The translations under genes and the position numbers were made by a program. Of a stretch of 64,000 bases of DNA, positions 34,911 to 45,315 are shown piece by piece (the stretch's first letter is position 1; each line of letters opens with the position of its first letter). This DNA is from Choristoneura fumiferana. Lineage: Eukaryota; Arthropoda; Insecta; Lepidoptera; Tortricidae. The notes beneath the pieces are model-generated. The model had not been told where the DNA came from. It did not search any database and worked only from the letters and a program-made list of their open reading frames with translations. The stretch spans positions 40,964,448 through 41,028,447 of the forward strand of contig NC_133472.1 in the NCBI RefSeq assembly GCF_025370935.1. The letters run 5' to 3'.

Positions 34911-35383
34911 TGCATCTAGATGGCTATGCCGAAACGTGAAAAAAAGTGTCATGCTATCATGGCATTATACCGGGCAGCAGAATAGAAGAATAATTATAAA
35001 TGTTGATTTTTGTACTTGCGAAAAAAAAATAGAGCACCTGTAAAATGTTTTTAATGCGAACCTATGATGGTAACTAACACATCGTTTAATGTATAGCTGA
35101 GTTTAGATAAATAATATGAAAAGTTTATATTTCAACAATATGACGTAGCTCAGTCCTCCACAATCCTCGCACATAATTGGTCGAAACGCTGCCTTATTCA
35201 AAACATTTGACGCAAAGTATTGTCTTGTAGCTCTAGCGCTTGCGTCACTCCACAGAGCAGGCCAAGTAAGGTCGAAACGAGAACGCGCCGCGGCCGCGAT
35301 TCGAGTAACGGTGACCGATTGTTTCGCACAAAAACCTATACGCGGCTCGAGACATACTTTCGTACAAGCCACAAGCAGACAGC
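34911..35383. other. Unrecognised, locally GC-rich sequence
   Basis: 35230-35330 is GC-rich with many CpG. It lies directly upstream of the RT remnant but does not translate to an RT-like protein in any frame I examined. Confidence 0.35.
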
Positions 35384-35972
35384 GAGCCCTTAACCTTGCC
35401 TTTACTATACATACTTGAAGTAGCTTTGTTTGTCAAATGCAATCCCGATTTGTTTGTGTTAACATCTCGCGGGCGGAAACTGCCTGTTCGAGTTCAATAC
35501 CAGCACAACTTGCGTGCCCTCACCAAGGAAACAGCTCTAGTTGCAAAAAGCTTGCTGGGCATGGCTCCGCGCATTTATAATAAGATACCGAAGAACATTA
35601 TACAACTAGATTTAAAAATATTTAAAAGGTAAATGACTGAATTATTAATTAGCAAATGTTATTACTCTGTTACACAATTTTTGAATGAAGCGGTTAAATA
35701 GTTTATAAGTCTAAATTTCAGCTAAATAATTATTATATTATATTTACGCCATCATTATTATACTTATCTTTTGACATTTACTAATTGTTATGGATTGTTT
35801 TAATTATAATTTTAATATTGTTTTTATTTAATTGGGATAGTAAAATTACTTAGGATAAATAGATAAATATTTGTACACCTGCATTTGCGGGTAAGACATA
35901 GCGACCAAAATGTACCACCATCCACTATTGTACCTACCTATGTTTTAGCAAATAAAGTTACTGATTACTGAT
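35384..35972 (+). pseudogene. Non-LTR retrotransposon: RT ORF C-terminus and 3' UTR
   Basis: The frame to the stop at 35630-35632 encodes LLYILEVALFVKCNPDLF, a basic linker, then LLGMAPRIYNKIPKNI and LDLKIFKR. This is the 'LYI-E..F-VK ... KIYNKLP..I..L....FK' pattern at the C-terminus of jockey/CR1-like LINE reverse transcriptases. About 80 residues survive and the RT core is missing, the normal outcome of 5' truncation. An AT-rich 3' UTR follows, then GCAAATAAAG with a short (ACTGATT)n tail at 35955-35972, so the 3' end is intact. The clade is uncertain. It cannot be active. Confidence 0.8.
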
Positions 35973-35978
35973 TAACCC

Positions 35979-36070
35979 ATTCATCATCATCCCATTTATC
36001 CGGTGCTGGGTACAGGACAGGCCTCCTCTCACAATGAGAGGGCTAGAGCCGTAGCTCCCACGCGGGCTCA
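35979..36070 (-). mobile_element. RTE-like retrotransposon 3' end
   Basis: On the minus strand it runs GGGCTGAGCCCGCGTGGGAG, CTACGGCTCTAGCCCTCTCA, GAGAGGAGGCCTGTCCTG, GGGATGATGATGAATG. This is the lepidopteran RTE-like 3' end with a GATGAT tail. It abuts the tail of the preceding LINE. Confidence 0.7.
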
Positions 36071-36295
36071 GCCCACTAAATTCTCGTAAAAATCTTCCTC
36101 GTAAAAAATACTACATTCGAGTCCCATCTGTTTTATTAAATTTCTGCACAATTTCTGCTGATTTAAACGAAAAAATTAAAAGATCGCGTCCTATGCATAC
36201 AAGGAGTTAAAGTGTTAATTAAATGACTAATAAAACTTGAAGTAGTTTGTTCAAAATTGGCTACTTTCCTGGCTTAAAAATTATATTGTATTTAG

Positions 36296-36385
36296 GGGCT
36301 ATTTCACCACCCATTGATTCTTATTTGATGTTTAAATGTGATGCCGTCTCCGTCTATTCGAACCAAACAAACAGAGACGTCAGTC
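36296..36385 (+). repeat. 'GGGGCTATTTCACCACCCATT' repeat fragment
   Basis: It is a divergent member of the family at 11021-11105, with AAATGTGATGCCGTCTCCGT and an opposed CAAACAGAGACG end. Confidence 0.6.
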
Positions 36386-36502
36386 AATAAAAACCATGAT
36401 GTAATTTTAGGGAATTCCTTGAGAACTTAATAAATTCCCGGAATTTCAATTCAACTGCTGTATGTAATGATTTACGCGTGCGAAGCCGCGAGTAAACGCT
36501 AG
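36386..36502 (+). mobile_element. Helitron 3' end abutting another Helitron
   Basis: It carries the ATTCCCGGAATTTCAATTCA block and TTTACGCGTGCGAAGCCGCG, ending CTAG (36499-36502) followed by T. The next Helitron copy begins within a base or two, lacking its own TCCTACTA start. Confidence 0.75.
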
Positions 36503-36841
36503 TATTATAAATGTGAAAGTTTGTGAGTGAGTGAGTATGTTTGTTACTCCTTCACTCTAGAACGGCTGGACGGATTTGGATGAAATTTGGTATGTAGGTA
36601 GCTGGACGTCTGGAATAAAACATAGGCTACTTTTATTACGATATTCCCACGTGATAGGAATCAAATCTCGAAACAACAACCGCTGGTCTCAGAGTCATGA
36701 AATTTAACGTAATTGTTTTGTAACGTTAATGAAAACCACGATTTGATTTTCGGCAATTCCCACGGGAATTTTCGAAAATCCCGAAATTTTCGTTCAGCTG
36801 CTGGATCTAATGATTTGCATGTGCGAAGCCGCGGGTAAACA
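36503..36841 (+). mobile_element. Lep1-like Helitron, second of an abutting pair
   Basis: ATTATAAATGTGAAAGTTTG, GGCTGGACGGATTTGGATGA, AGCTGGACGTCTGGAATAAA, the ATATTCCCACG...ATAGGAATCAAAT block and GCGAAGCCGCGGGTAAAC occur in family order. The CTRR terminus is lost into a T-run. Confidence 0.75.
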
Positions 36842-36996
36842 CTTTTTTTTTAATTGACAAAAAATACGCATCTAATAAACTGAGCGGCAAAAAATCTGGC
36901 TCTCAAAATATGTATGCTGTACCTATAGAGTGGGCCAAATTTTATGCTGCTGAGTATATTTTCTGCTGGACTAATTAGAATGTTTTTGGACACTGG

Positions 36997-37497
36997 CAGT
37001 ATTGGGCAATATGTAACCTAACTACTGATTGCGGTTACATTTTGTAGTAAGTAATCTCAGCAATAGATTTCATAAAGTAAATGTAGTTAAAATTTTCGGT
37101 TACTAACTACAAATTGTAGTTGCAAACACGGTTACTTGATTACGTTTTCTAACTAGCTTAATACAAAAAGATTATATCAAATGAAAAGACCACAGATAAC
37201 AGATCTACCTAGATAAACCAAATTGCTCAATCTGTATGAAAACCAAACGTGTCACTTTTTTTTACAAGCTTTTATTTGCAATGTATTTGTGTATGTATGG
37301 GACAAATATTGCAAGTTATATTTGAATGATGATCAATGATCGCAAAACAAAACAAAATTATTCTTAAAACTAAAGTAGTTAGTAGTTATAACATGTAACC
37401 TGATTAATGTAGTTAGGTTACATGTAACCTTAACTACTTGTAGTTAAATCGAATCTGTAATCAGATTTCGAAATGTAGTTAACTACGCCCTACACTG
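36997..37497. mobile_element. hAT-type MITE with 8-bp target duplication
   Basis: The termini CAGTATTGGGCAATATGTAA and (inverted) ...GTAGTTAACTACGCCCTACACTG share CAGTRTWGGGC. The flanks GACACTGG (36989-36996) and GACACTAG (37498-37505) form an 8-bp duplication with one mismatch, characteristic of hAT. The interior is rich in GTAGTTA and GTTACATGTAACC motifs, plausible subterminal binding repeats. A fragment of another repeat (TTTACAAGCTTTTATTTGCA, 37266-37320) lies inside. There is no transposase. Confidence 0.85.
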
Positions 37498-37505
37498 GAC
37501 ACTAG

Positions 37506-39083
37506 CTATTGCATTCCCGCGCACGGCTGTAACTTGCGCCGGCGCCGTGGTCAAGAATGTCTCTTCGTAGTTGTATTGTAAAACGTGTCAGGTGCTACTG
37601 CCATCTGGCCCCTATTACACCAACGTGACAATTATCAGTGACAATATGTCGAGAAACAATCTATTATTTGTACGTACAGATAAATTACCGAGAGGGTGAA
37701 ATTGCATAAGTATGTAGTGGTATTGTGTTTATAGGCATTCCATATTTGAAATTTGCCTTTTCCCTTACTATCGGCATAAAAAGTGATTTGTACCTACCTA
37801 ATAATTATATTGAAGAAATAAATTCCAATATAATGTCAGTGTAATTTTTTTATATTATATACCTTATGCGTATATTTTAAAGAAAGTGAAGAAAATAAAT
37901 TATAGATGTCAAGAAGGGGAAATGGATTGAATTACAGATCATAATATTATTATCACTTGTGATAGCTCAGATGAAGAATTAAATTATAGCGAATGAAAGC
38001 AAAAAAGGAATGAGTATTATTTTACTTGTTAAGAAACGAAGGGTAGGTATGTAGGTAATTTTATTCAATTAAGAGAAATACTTAAGTTATTCTCCTTTTC
38101 ATATGAACCGTATAAGCACTATATAAACTAATTATGTTAAATTTTAAACCATTTCGAGGGATAGGGTTTTTGAACACTTGTCCTATTCTGATCCAAAAAT
38201 ACTTAAGGGTTACGAAAATATATTTGACCTTTGTTTGACCTTTTAATGGGATTAATCCCTTTACCTAAAAAGTAAATCCTCAAGTATCTAGGTTTGTCTA
38301 TGCCATAGATACAATAGACTCTATGGTATCTGTCACGCTGGTAATGATGTCAGTCAGTTGATCAGTTCACAGTTGTCACCGAATGTGAATTATTTTTCCA
38401 TCGGATCGATTCAATTTGTAGCATTCGAACATGGCGGATGTAGACGATATCTAATTTTGGTATTTCTGCTTCTTTGGCTAGTTGAAGTATAATTTTGATA
38501 GTTTTTTATGCGGCGATTAACCTTAACAGTGAACAGTGATCATAAAATTCTATATTGCTCTCGTGTCTGACATTTTTTAATGCGCAAGTGGTCTCCGCGT
38601 GGTTTCTGGAATTTTGCTATCAAGTTGCAAAAACTACAATCACCGTACAACATGCATAAGAAGAATATATTTATCTTTAATTTAACTGACATTGGCCCAA
38701 GCCTTATGGCCGCCATTAAGAGGAATAAATAAAATTTCCATCGGATCGAATCCTTTTCCCTTTTCTGCGCGTAGTTTTCATATAAATGTATGTTCCTTCG
38801 TGCAACAATAGCACGTCAACAACTTCCGAAATGATACTTGTTCGAATTTTCTCAGATTTGCGACGACAGCAGTGTCGTGCTATAAATATTGAATACTGTA
38901 CAGTTTACGCACGGTATTGTGTGACAACCATTTCGATGAACATGGGTCGCAGTGCAGTACCTATATGAGTCAGCTTTGATATAATTTCGCTCATATTTAT
39001 TTACATATAATAATTTTCTCAAATGTCAGGTTACAATGTTTATAATATCCGATTAAATATGACAGTGACATGACAGCTAGCAT
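37506..39083. other. Unrecognised sequence with one small repeat fragment
   Basis: No gene is seen. 38690-38728 (GACATTGGCCCAAGCCTTAT, GGCCGCCATTAAGAGGAATA) is the inverse of sequence near 29087-29120. A small hairpin around ATAGACTCTAT lies near 38310. An 18-kb-distant match like this implies a dispersed repeat not otherwise delimited. Confidence 0.35.
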
Positions 39084-39295
39084 CATCTCTTAAGCCGTAA
39101 AAGTTAGACACTTGAATTTTCACAGATTATGTATTACTGTAAATACTAAAGATAAAATAAAGTTACAAAGTAAAGGGGGTCGTCATACAAGAAACGTGTT
39201 TTTTTTTAACGTTTTTTGGTTGCTAGGCGTTATTTGCATGTCGTTTTAATATTTTACCTTTAAGAGGCTTTAGCTATAACATTACAGGAGGTTAA
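39084..39295 (-). repeat. Family A fragment, left arm of a large inverted repeat
   Basis: On the minus strand it reads GGGTGCC-less family A sequence: AAACACGTTTCTTGTATGAC, GACCCCCTTTA, TTTATTTTATCTTTAGTATT, TGTGAAAATTCAAGTGTCTA and ACTTTTACGGCTTAAGAGAT. It is the reverse complement of parts of 40205-40690. Confidence 0.7.
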
Positions 39296-39715
39296 AAATA
39301 GTCTAAATGACTTCGAGAAAAGTATAGTACGGCCGTGCCTTTGTTTTGCTCGACTTGGCGGTGGCACTGCCGTGCTCCTAGATCTCTAAGCATGAACCAG
39401 TGTGGTGCCATCTATTGCAAGTATCGTAAGTTTCAACTGCTACGTTCCCAATTGCATAGGAAAAGTGTAAGAACTGTGCAAGTGATGAAAAATTAATTTA
39501 ATATGTATGTGGTACATAAAACACACATACCAATAATTTGTATTGTATTATTGTAAAACTCACGCAAAAGCACGCACGTATGCACATACACATATATATA
39601 TACAACAACAACTATAATCAAGGTGCAATCTCGTTGTTCAAATTATCTAAAATTAAAATATCGATTGAATCACAATATCGAAAGTTTTGCCTAAGATTGA
39701 AATATGGTTATTTTT

Positions 39716-39975
39716 TTATTATTCGTCTAGATGGCAAACGAGCAAGTGGGTCTCCTAATGGTAAGAGATCACTACCGCCCATAGAAACCTGCAACACCAG
39801 GGGGATTGTAGATGCGTTGCCAACCTAGAGGCCTAAGATGGGATACCTCAAGTGCCAGTAATTTCACCGGCTGTCTTACTCTCCACGCCGAAACACAACA
39901 GTGCAAGCACTGCTGCTTCTCGGCGAGATTAGCGAGCAAGATGGTGGTAGCAATCCGGACGGAAATTCGGCGGAC
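39716..39975 (+). repeat. 'AACGAGCAAGTGGGTCTCCT' repeat (family E), copy 1
   Basis: Blocks GGCAAACGAGCAAGTGGGTC, GGATTGTAGATGCGTTGCCA, CCTAAGATGGGATACCTCAA, CACCGGCTGTCTTACTCTCC and GCGAGCAAGATGGTGGTAGC recur at 47541-47790. It is a common lepidopteran interspersed repeat, likely the 3' part of a retroelement. The 96-codon frame here is through repeat sequence. Confidence 0.7.
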
Positions 39976-39984
39976 TTCGTAAGT

Positions 39985-40775
39985 TGTGCAATTAAATAAT
40001 AAGAAGCTCGACTAGTGTGAATACATTTTAAACTGTATTGTAAACCTTGTAAATAGTGTTAAGTAATTAATATATTATTGGATTTGGCGAGCGCTTTATC
40101 AAAGTTGGCTTCATTGAGGTTTGTGGTTCATTGCTTTATTAATTTTGCACAAAAACGAATAAACCACACAATCAGACAGCCACTGTATTATATTATCGGA
40201 GCTTTTATAAACATCATTAAAATCGCAAACTTAAAGGTAAATAATCAAACGACATGCAAATAACGCCTGGCAACCTGTGCAACCAAAAAACGTTAAAAAA
40301 AACACGTTTCTTGTATGACGACCCCCTTTAATATGCAACTTTATTTTATTTTTAGTATTTGAATGGTCCACGGAAAGAACATGTCTAGTCACTTTTATTT
40401 TTAAATGAGATTTTAATGCCAAAATCTAGAGCTCAAAAAGTACTATGACTTACCATTGAATTAAACAATCTGAAAACAATATAAAATATTATTTTTTTCA
40501 CTTTTGAATAAATGGTAACCATAGTAATTGTTCGGGATGACTAACTTTCAAACCGCTATAACTCAAAAAGTTGCTTAGGTGACTAGACACGTTCTTTCCG
40601 TGGACTATTCATTTGTTGTTATAGCAGCCACACTAAAACATAATCTCTGAAAATTCAAGTGTCTAACTTTTACGGCTTAAGAGATAGAGCCCTGTGACAG
40701 ACGGACGGACAGACAGATAGACAGACAGCGGAGTCTCAGTAATAGGGTCCCGTTGGCACCCTTAAAAAAGACAGA
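39985..40775 (+). repeat. Family A repeat, interrupted by a MITE
   Basis: It aligns in order with 50300-50925: AAGTTGGCTTCATTGAGGTT, TATAAACATCATTAAAATCG, AACACGTTTCTTGTATGACG, TTTATTTTTAGTATTTG, then (after the MITE at 40361-40610) GTTATAGCAGCCACACTAAA, GACAGACGGACGGACAGA and a degraded ...GGGTCCCGTTGGCACCCTTA tail. The comparison shows the host sequence before the MITE inserted. Confidence 0.75.
40361..40610. mobile_element. MITE inside the family A repeat, ATTT target duplication
   Basis: The left end GAATGGTCCACGGAAAGAAC, ATGTCTAGTCAC is inverted at the right end as GTGACTAGACACGTTCTTTC, CGTGGACTATTC. ATTT flanks both sides (40357-40360, 40611-40614). The uninterrupted family member at about 50770 shows a single AGTATTTG at this point, an inferred empty site. 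There is no ORF; superfamily unassigned. Confidence 0.85.
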
Positions 40776-40859
40776 GGAAAGCTCGATAATCCAGGTACTT
40801 ATCTACTAAAAGGAGAGTCAACAAAAAGCTTATGTTTTTTAGGATAGGCTATGCTTTAC

Positions 40860-40975
40860 AGTTTTTAGGATTCCGTAGTAACAAGGAACCCTTATAGTTT
40901 CGTCTTGTACATTCGTCCGTCCGCGGCTTAGTCGTAGCTCAGAGGCCGCTAACGCTTATTTTTTGGGTCACCTTA
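40860..40975 (-). repeat. Family B repeat 3' fragment
   Basis: On the minus strand it matches the end of the family at 53557-54206: GCCGCGGACGGACGAATG, AACTATAAGGGTTCC, TACGGAATCCTAAAA. Confidence 0.6.
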
Positions 40976-41154
40976 CAGCAGATGTTTTTTTTACTTTACT
41001 AATTCATTAGACATATCTTTTAAAAACACTACCTATATTAAGACCATTTTAACCCCCGATGCAAAAATAATGGTGTTATAAGTTTGACACCAGTAATCTG
41101 TCAATCTGTCTGTGTTTTCCAAATTCGTGTTCGAAATTACTAATTAGCTTATTA
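40976..41154. other. Unrecognised sequence
   Basis: Nothing is recognised in this short stretch. Confidence 0.3.
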
Positions 41155-41340
41155 GTGCTTAATTAGCTTCACGTTGAAGGAAAACATCGTGAGGAAACCT
41201 GCACAAACCCGCGAAGCAATTCAATTGTGTGAGTGAAGTTCCCAATCCGCACTGGGCCCGCGTGGGAACTACGGCCCTAGCGCTCTCATTTTGAGAGGAG
41301 GCCTGTGCCCAGCAGTGGGACGTATATAGGTTGGGATGAA
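41155..41340 (+). mobile_element. RTE-like retrotransposon 3' end
   Basis: AGGAAAACATCGTGAGGAAA, GCACTGGGCCCGCGTGGGAA, CTACGGCCCTAGCGCTCTCA, GAGGAGGCCTGTGCCCAGCA and GTGGGACGTATATAGGTTGG form the standard 3' UTR of lepidopteran RTE-like LINEs, just upstream of where a GATGA tail would start (GGGATGAA). No RT is attached. Confidence 0.8.
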
Positions 41341-42933
41341 TCTGTCTGTCCGTGACATCGTACCTACCTCTCGTTTTTTCGTGAAAGCGAATTCCCTCGC
41401 GATGGTTCTTAGCTATGTTTGATAAAAATCGTTTTTGGGATATTGATCTTTAAAATTAAAATGTGTAAATCGTACGTACAAAAGAAAAGAAACAAAATCC
41501 AGAACAAACTTTGATATACCTACTTGTAGGTACGGTCAAGGACTAAATTCATGAGACACCATGAAACCTTTTCAAAGGAAAAGTCATTTCAATTTTCCTC
41601 GTTAATTAATAATGACGCTTACTGTGATATGGTTCCATGGTAGCACATGTATTAAAGTCCTTGACAGTACAAATGCGGTCTTATCTTAGGCGAAAAATGT
41701 CGAGGGTTTTTACATTTTTCTAAGTTGGTTACGTGACTATATTAATATCTTCATTATTCTTCATGACAACGTTCAACGCAGTAAAGAGTTTGTGAATAAG
41801 TACGAAACCAAAAGTCCGATTCACGGTCGAATGTTTTTTTTTTCACTTCTAATACGTGCACTCTGCGATATTGGTTTATAATCCTTTCGCTGCATTTGCT
41901 GCAGATGACCGAATAAAATGCGGATGCACCAACGTCCATTAGCGCGTTGCCTGGCGGAATTCGTTTAGGGGCTTAAGTCCGTCGCTGTTTATTTAAACCA
42001 TCTGAAGGTCATATCCTAGAATAACTGAAGGATAAGTGGTTGCTTTGTCCATGTAGCACTGTAATATGTATTTTCACACCTCTCCTTCAGAAAAGTAACT
42101 TTTCCTCCCTGACGAGAGGGAGCAAAGTGCAACTTTTCTGTTCACGGCTTTTCTTAGTTTTTTATTGCAAATGACATTTTTTGAAGTTGATAATTGTAAA
42201 GCCACGCCTTTTTCTATGCTGGTTGTTCTTTAATAATATTTGGAATTTTTTTTTTTCAAGTTCCTTAATGCTCGGTGTGAAAAGTTGTACGAGCCACTTG
42301 GGTGGGAGCAAAATTATTTTCATCTTGGGCGTTAACACTTGAATCCCTCATTACGCTCATCGCTACATTCTGGATTCAATGTACGCCCTCGCCGTAAATA
42401 CACCACCGACACAAATAACTATTATCATCTCATAATACCACGGTTGCAACGAATAAATAAATATGAATATCCTTTGGAGTGGCAGCGCCATATTTAAAAT
42501 TTACTGTCAAGTGGCGCGGACATTTTGAAAAAATCTCCCTTGAGTGGCAATGACACCTACGAATTAATTTCGCGCATTCGAGAATTTTATAAAAAATATC
42601 ACCAAAAAAAACCACTTTAATGTTATAGATAAGCCTTACAGTGTAAGTTTAGCATAAAATGGCATATCTAATTAAATAACAATGAATGACCTTCAATTTC
42701 TGTGAACTTTATTATTCATTATCAAATATCTGATAGCCAAATTTTTCTCAGTCATGTATTAAATAACTATAATTACAAAATAAAACAATTACCTGTAGAA
42801 AACACTGATTTATTTCGTAAAATATTAATTTATTAACGAAACAAAGCCCTTTTATAGTCTTTCAATAGCAAATAATAGTATAATGCGAGGTTTCCAAAAA
42901 TACCAGCGCACGGCAGCGGCCACACAGTGAAAC
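41341..42933. other. Largely unrecognised sequence
   Basis: 42092-42144 has an opposed AAAGTAACTTTTCCTCCCT / AGGGAGCAAAGTGCAACTTTT pair that may be a small foldback repeat. No gene is seen. Confidence 0.35.
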
Positions 42934-43366
42934 TTGAGTAAACGATTCAATTCAAGGCCGACTGTCCCCGTTAGCATAGAGGGAAAAAGTGCACCCTCTG
43001 ACATTGTAAACCTTTTCAAGGAGCATTTTCAGGTACTATCGCCGTTGGCTCGATTGGAGCACGTGGCCAGTGTTGGGTCTGTCGCGCTCACTGGCGATTT
43101 GATGCGAGTGACGTTGCTCGTGTTATTACTTATTACTCATATGAAGCGCGGCAAGTCATCGGGGCATGACGGGCTCAGCATTGAGCACTTGCTACGCGCT
43201 GGGGGGATCTACCACGAGCTTTGGCATAGACTTGTGTGTTGGTCACTCCTATATGCCTCTAATTAATGAAAACTATTGTCGTACCTATTATTAAGAATAA
43301 GATCGGGATTGTGTCCGATATTCAGAATTATAGACCGATTCCGCTGGCAACCGGGGTTGCTTAAGT
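42934..43366 (+). pseudogene. LINE reverse transcriptase fragment, part 1
   Basis: The frame from 42934 gives VNLFKEHFQVLSPLARLEHV then MKRGKSSGHDGLSIEHLLRA, the conserved 'GK..G.DGL..E' start of the RT domain of jockey/I-like LINEs. A frameshift near 43262 moves to the next frame, which continues LMKTIVVPIIKNKIGIVSD and IQNYRPIPLATGVA, the 'NYRPISL' RT motif. A stop follows, then the sequence breaks off where an antisense LINE begins. Part 2 lies at 44164-44262. It is non-functional: a frameshift, a stop and an interruption, with no catalytic F-DD motif remaining. Confidence 0.85.
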
Positions 43367-44160
43367 GTTGAAAGAAAGAAAAAGTTTATTCGGCAATATA
43401 CATTACATTAACTTGTAGGTAGCATATCAGGTACATAACTTAATGTTTAAGTAAAGTAAACTTATAGCTAGCCGAAAGGGCTGGCAGCTCAGCAAAGCCG
43501 AGGTACGGAACCACAGCGCTGATTTTCAGCTGCAGCCAAATAAAGGAAAGAAAAAAAAATGGTGCATGCCTATTAGACACGTTGAAAATATGTTATACAT
43601 ATATGTTATACATTATGTGCCTTCTGACGGAGATTCTGCAAAGGGATAAGTTAGCCTTTGTACATGATATGTATCTGAATATTTGACAATGGAATTATTT
43701 CTACTTCTTTATATAGGTATTTCACTTATTTCTACAATATCGCCAAATAACTGACGCTTTAGCATTATGATCCTTTAATTTTAGCTTAAAACTAGCAACA
43801 GAGTAGCGCAGTAGAGCGCAGTGGAGGCGGAGGATTGTTCCAGATTTTGGATGCGACGTATAGTATTTAAAACTTCCACGGAATGCATTTGTGTGGCGAG
43901 TATGAACGGCAAGGCGACATAAACGAGTACAGGGAGACCAGGTTATTTTTTCTAAAAGGTAGGGAGGTTTGCGGTGCTTAATAATAACGAAAAGCAGAAT
44001 ACTGAGGTGGATATAACGCCGTGAGGACATATTTAAAATCTTAGCACGATTTATATATGGTGATACATGTGTTCTAGAAGGAATGTTGAAACAAAATCTT
44101 GCACTAATGCATTTTGTACTGGACATTTGGACAGCTTGCTCTATAAACATTTAGAGGCAC
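43367..44160 (-). pseudogene. Antisense LINE 3' end interrupting the RT gene
   Basis: A 142-codon minus frame (44150-43722) includes NRAKILNMSSRRYIHLSILL, KHRKPPYLLEKITWSPCTR, TRHTNAFRGSFKYYTSHP and SVASFKLKLKDH, the C-terminal pattern of another non-LTR RT ('PPYL.EK' ... 'R.SFKYYA..WN.LP..I....S...FK..L'). Downstream on that strand a 3' UTR holds the GCTGCAGCTGAAAATCAGCG block (also at 60840 and, inverted, at 57951) and a CTTTTTCTTTCTTTC tail. It is a 5'-truncated LINE in the opposite orientation to its host. The ORF looks fairly intact over this stretch, suggesting a younger insertion. Confidence 0.8.
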
Positions 44161-44163
44161 ATC

Positions 44164-44262
44164 ATTCTTGATGACGCACAGTTCGGGTTCCAAGCCGGGT
44201 TTTCTACAAGCAAAACGCCAGTATACGCCTGCTTCCTGGACTTCGTTGCTTATCTTTCTTAT
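44164..44262 (+). pseudogene. LINE reverse transcriptase fragment, part 2
   Basis: From 44167 the frame reads LDDAQFGFQAGFSTSKTPVY then ACFLDFVAYLSYD. This resumes the RT domain of 42934-43366 ('DAQFGFR.G.ST' and 'TPVYACFLDL' motifs), with a deletion of about 17 residues between ST and KTPVY compared with typical members. It ends where the next SINE begins. The order shows part 1 and part 2 were one element before the antisense LINE arrived. Confidence 0.8.
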
Positions 44263-44498
44263 GACGACCGTATGGCCAAGTAGTTAGAGAACCTGACTAC
44301 GAAGCTTGAGGTCCCGGGTTCGATTCCCGGCCGGAGCAGATATTTGTAATACGAATGTTTGCTCTCGGGTCTTGGATGTTTAATGTTATTTAAGTATGTA
44401 TAGCCATAGTACAAGCTTTGCTTAGTTTGGGACTCGTTGGTTTGGGACTAGGTCAATTGGTGTCAAGTGTCCCATGATATTATTATTATTATTATACT
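44263..44498 (+). mobile_element. tRNA-derived SINE
   Basis: GACGACCGTATGGCCAAGTA (A-box region, 44273-44288) and GGTTCGATTCC (B box, 44317-44327) mark a tRNA-like head. The body ends CAATTGGTGTCAAGTGTCCC, ATG and an (ATT)n tail at about 44480-44495. It is full length, of the same family as 48455-49001 and sharing its head with 13716-14263. Long body and tail exclude a functional tRNA gene. Confidence 0.88.
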
Positions 44499-44500
44499 TA

Positions 44501-44867
44501 TCCTACTTCGTACTTATATTATAAATGCGAAAGTTTTTGTGTGTTGTGTGTGTATGTATGTTACTCTTTCACGCTAAAACGGCTGGACGGATTTGGATGA
44601 AATTTGGTATGCAGATAGCTGGACGTTTAGAATAACACATAGGCTACTTTTTATCTCGATATTCCCAGGGGACAGGGATAAAATCTTGAAATTTCAACCA
44701 CTGGGTTAAGGGTCTTGACATTTTGGACAGTTGTTCTTAACACAACCTCAATGAAGACCACGATATAAATTTTGGGAGTTCCCAGGGGAATTTAGTAAGA
44801 TCCTAGAATTTTTATTGTAACTAAAAGATCGAATAGTTAACGCGTGCGAAGCCGCGGGTAAACTCTA
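44501..44867 (+). mobile_element. Lep1-like Helitron
   Basis: TCCTACTTCGTACTTATATT follows A, then GCGAAAGTTTTTGTGTG, CTGGACGGATTTGGATGAAA, ATCTCGATATTCCCAGGGGA, GTTCCCAGGGGAATTTAGTA and GCGTGCGAAGCCGCGGGTAA. The 3' end reads ...ACTCTAT; related copies end ACTCTAG, so CTAG appears mutated to CTAT. It is about 367 bp with no ORF. Confidence 0.8.
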
Positions 44868-45315
44868 TCAGCCTTATTAATAAAAAACATCTAATTCGAA
44901 TTTAATCCGAACTTACACTTGGACTAGTTACTCCTTGACTAAATAAGTATTAAGTAAGTTTTAAAATTTGTATTAATAAACATGAACTAGCGAGGTATTA
45001 GTTAAACATTTCTTAAACCTAGACTATGACGTAAACAATGGCAACCCAGCGTGAGAAAAAAATAAAAGAATGAGTCATTGAATGAACGAGGAATGAACCA
45101 CAGAAAAAAAAACAAGAAATGCCTTTAATCTGTGGTATGAACCCCCATCCGAAGTAGAAAGAACCAAATATAACATGCGGCCGAGCATGGCGCTGTTTTG
45201 TAGTGTATCTCGCTCACTCTTGTTATAGTCACAATGGTGTAAGTGTAGTGGTAATTAGTTCTGACGCTGGCCACCAGAACATGTATATTTGCATTGTCAG
45301 CCTTTTGAAAACAGC

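Noticed and set aside
35103..35372. An 89-aa minus-strand gene in the GC-rich stretch
   Set aside because: No domain, and it overlaps other open frames on both strands, as expected from GC-rich sequence upstream of a LINE remnant.
44263..44340. A functional tRNA gene (plus strand)
   Set aside because: A and B boxes are present, but the sequence continues into a SINE body with an (ATT)n tail, and the same head is found in other copies.
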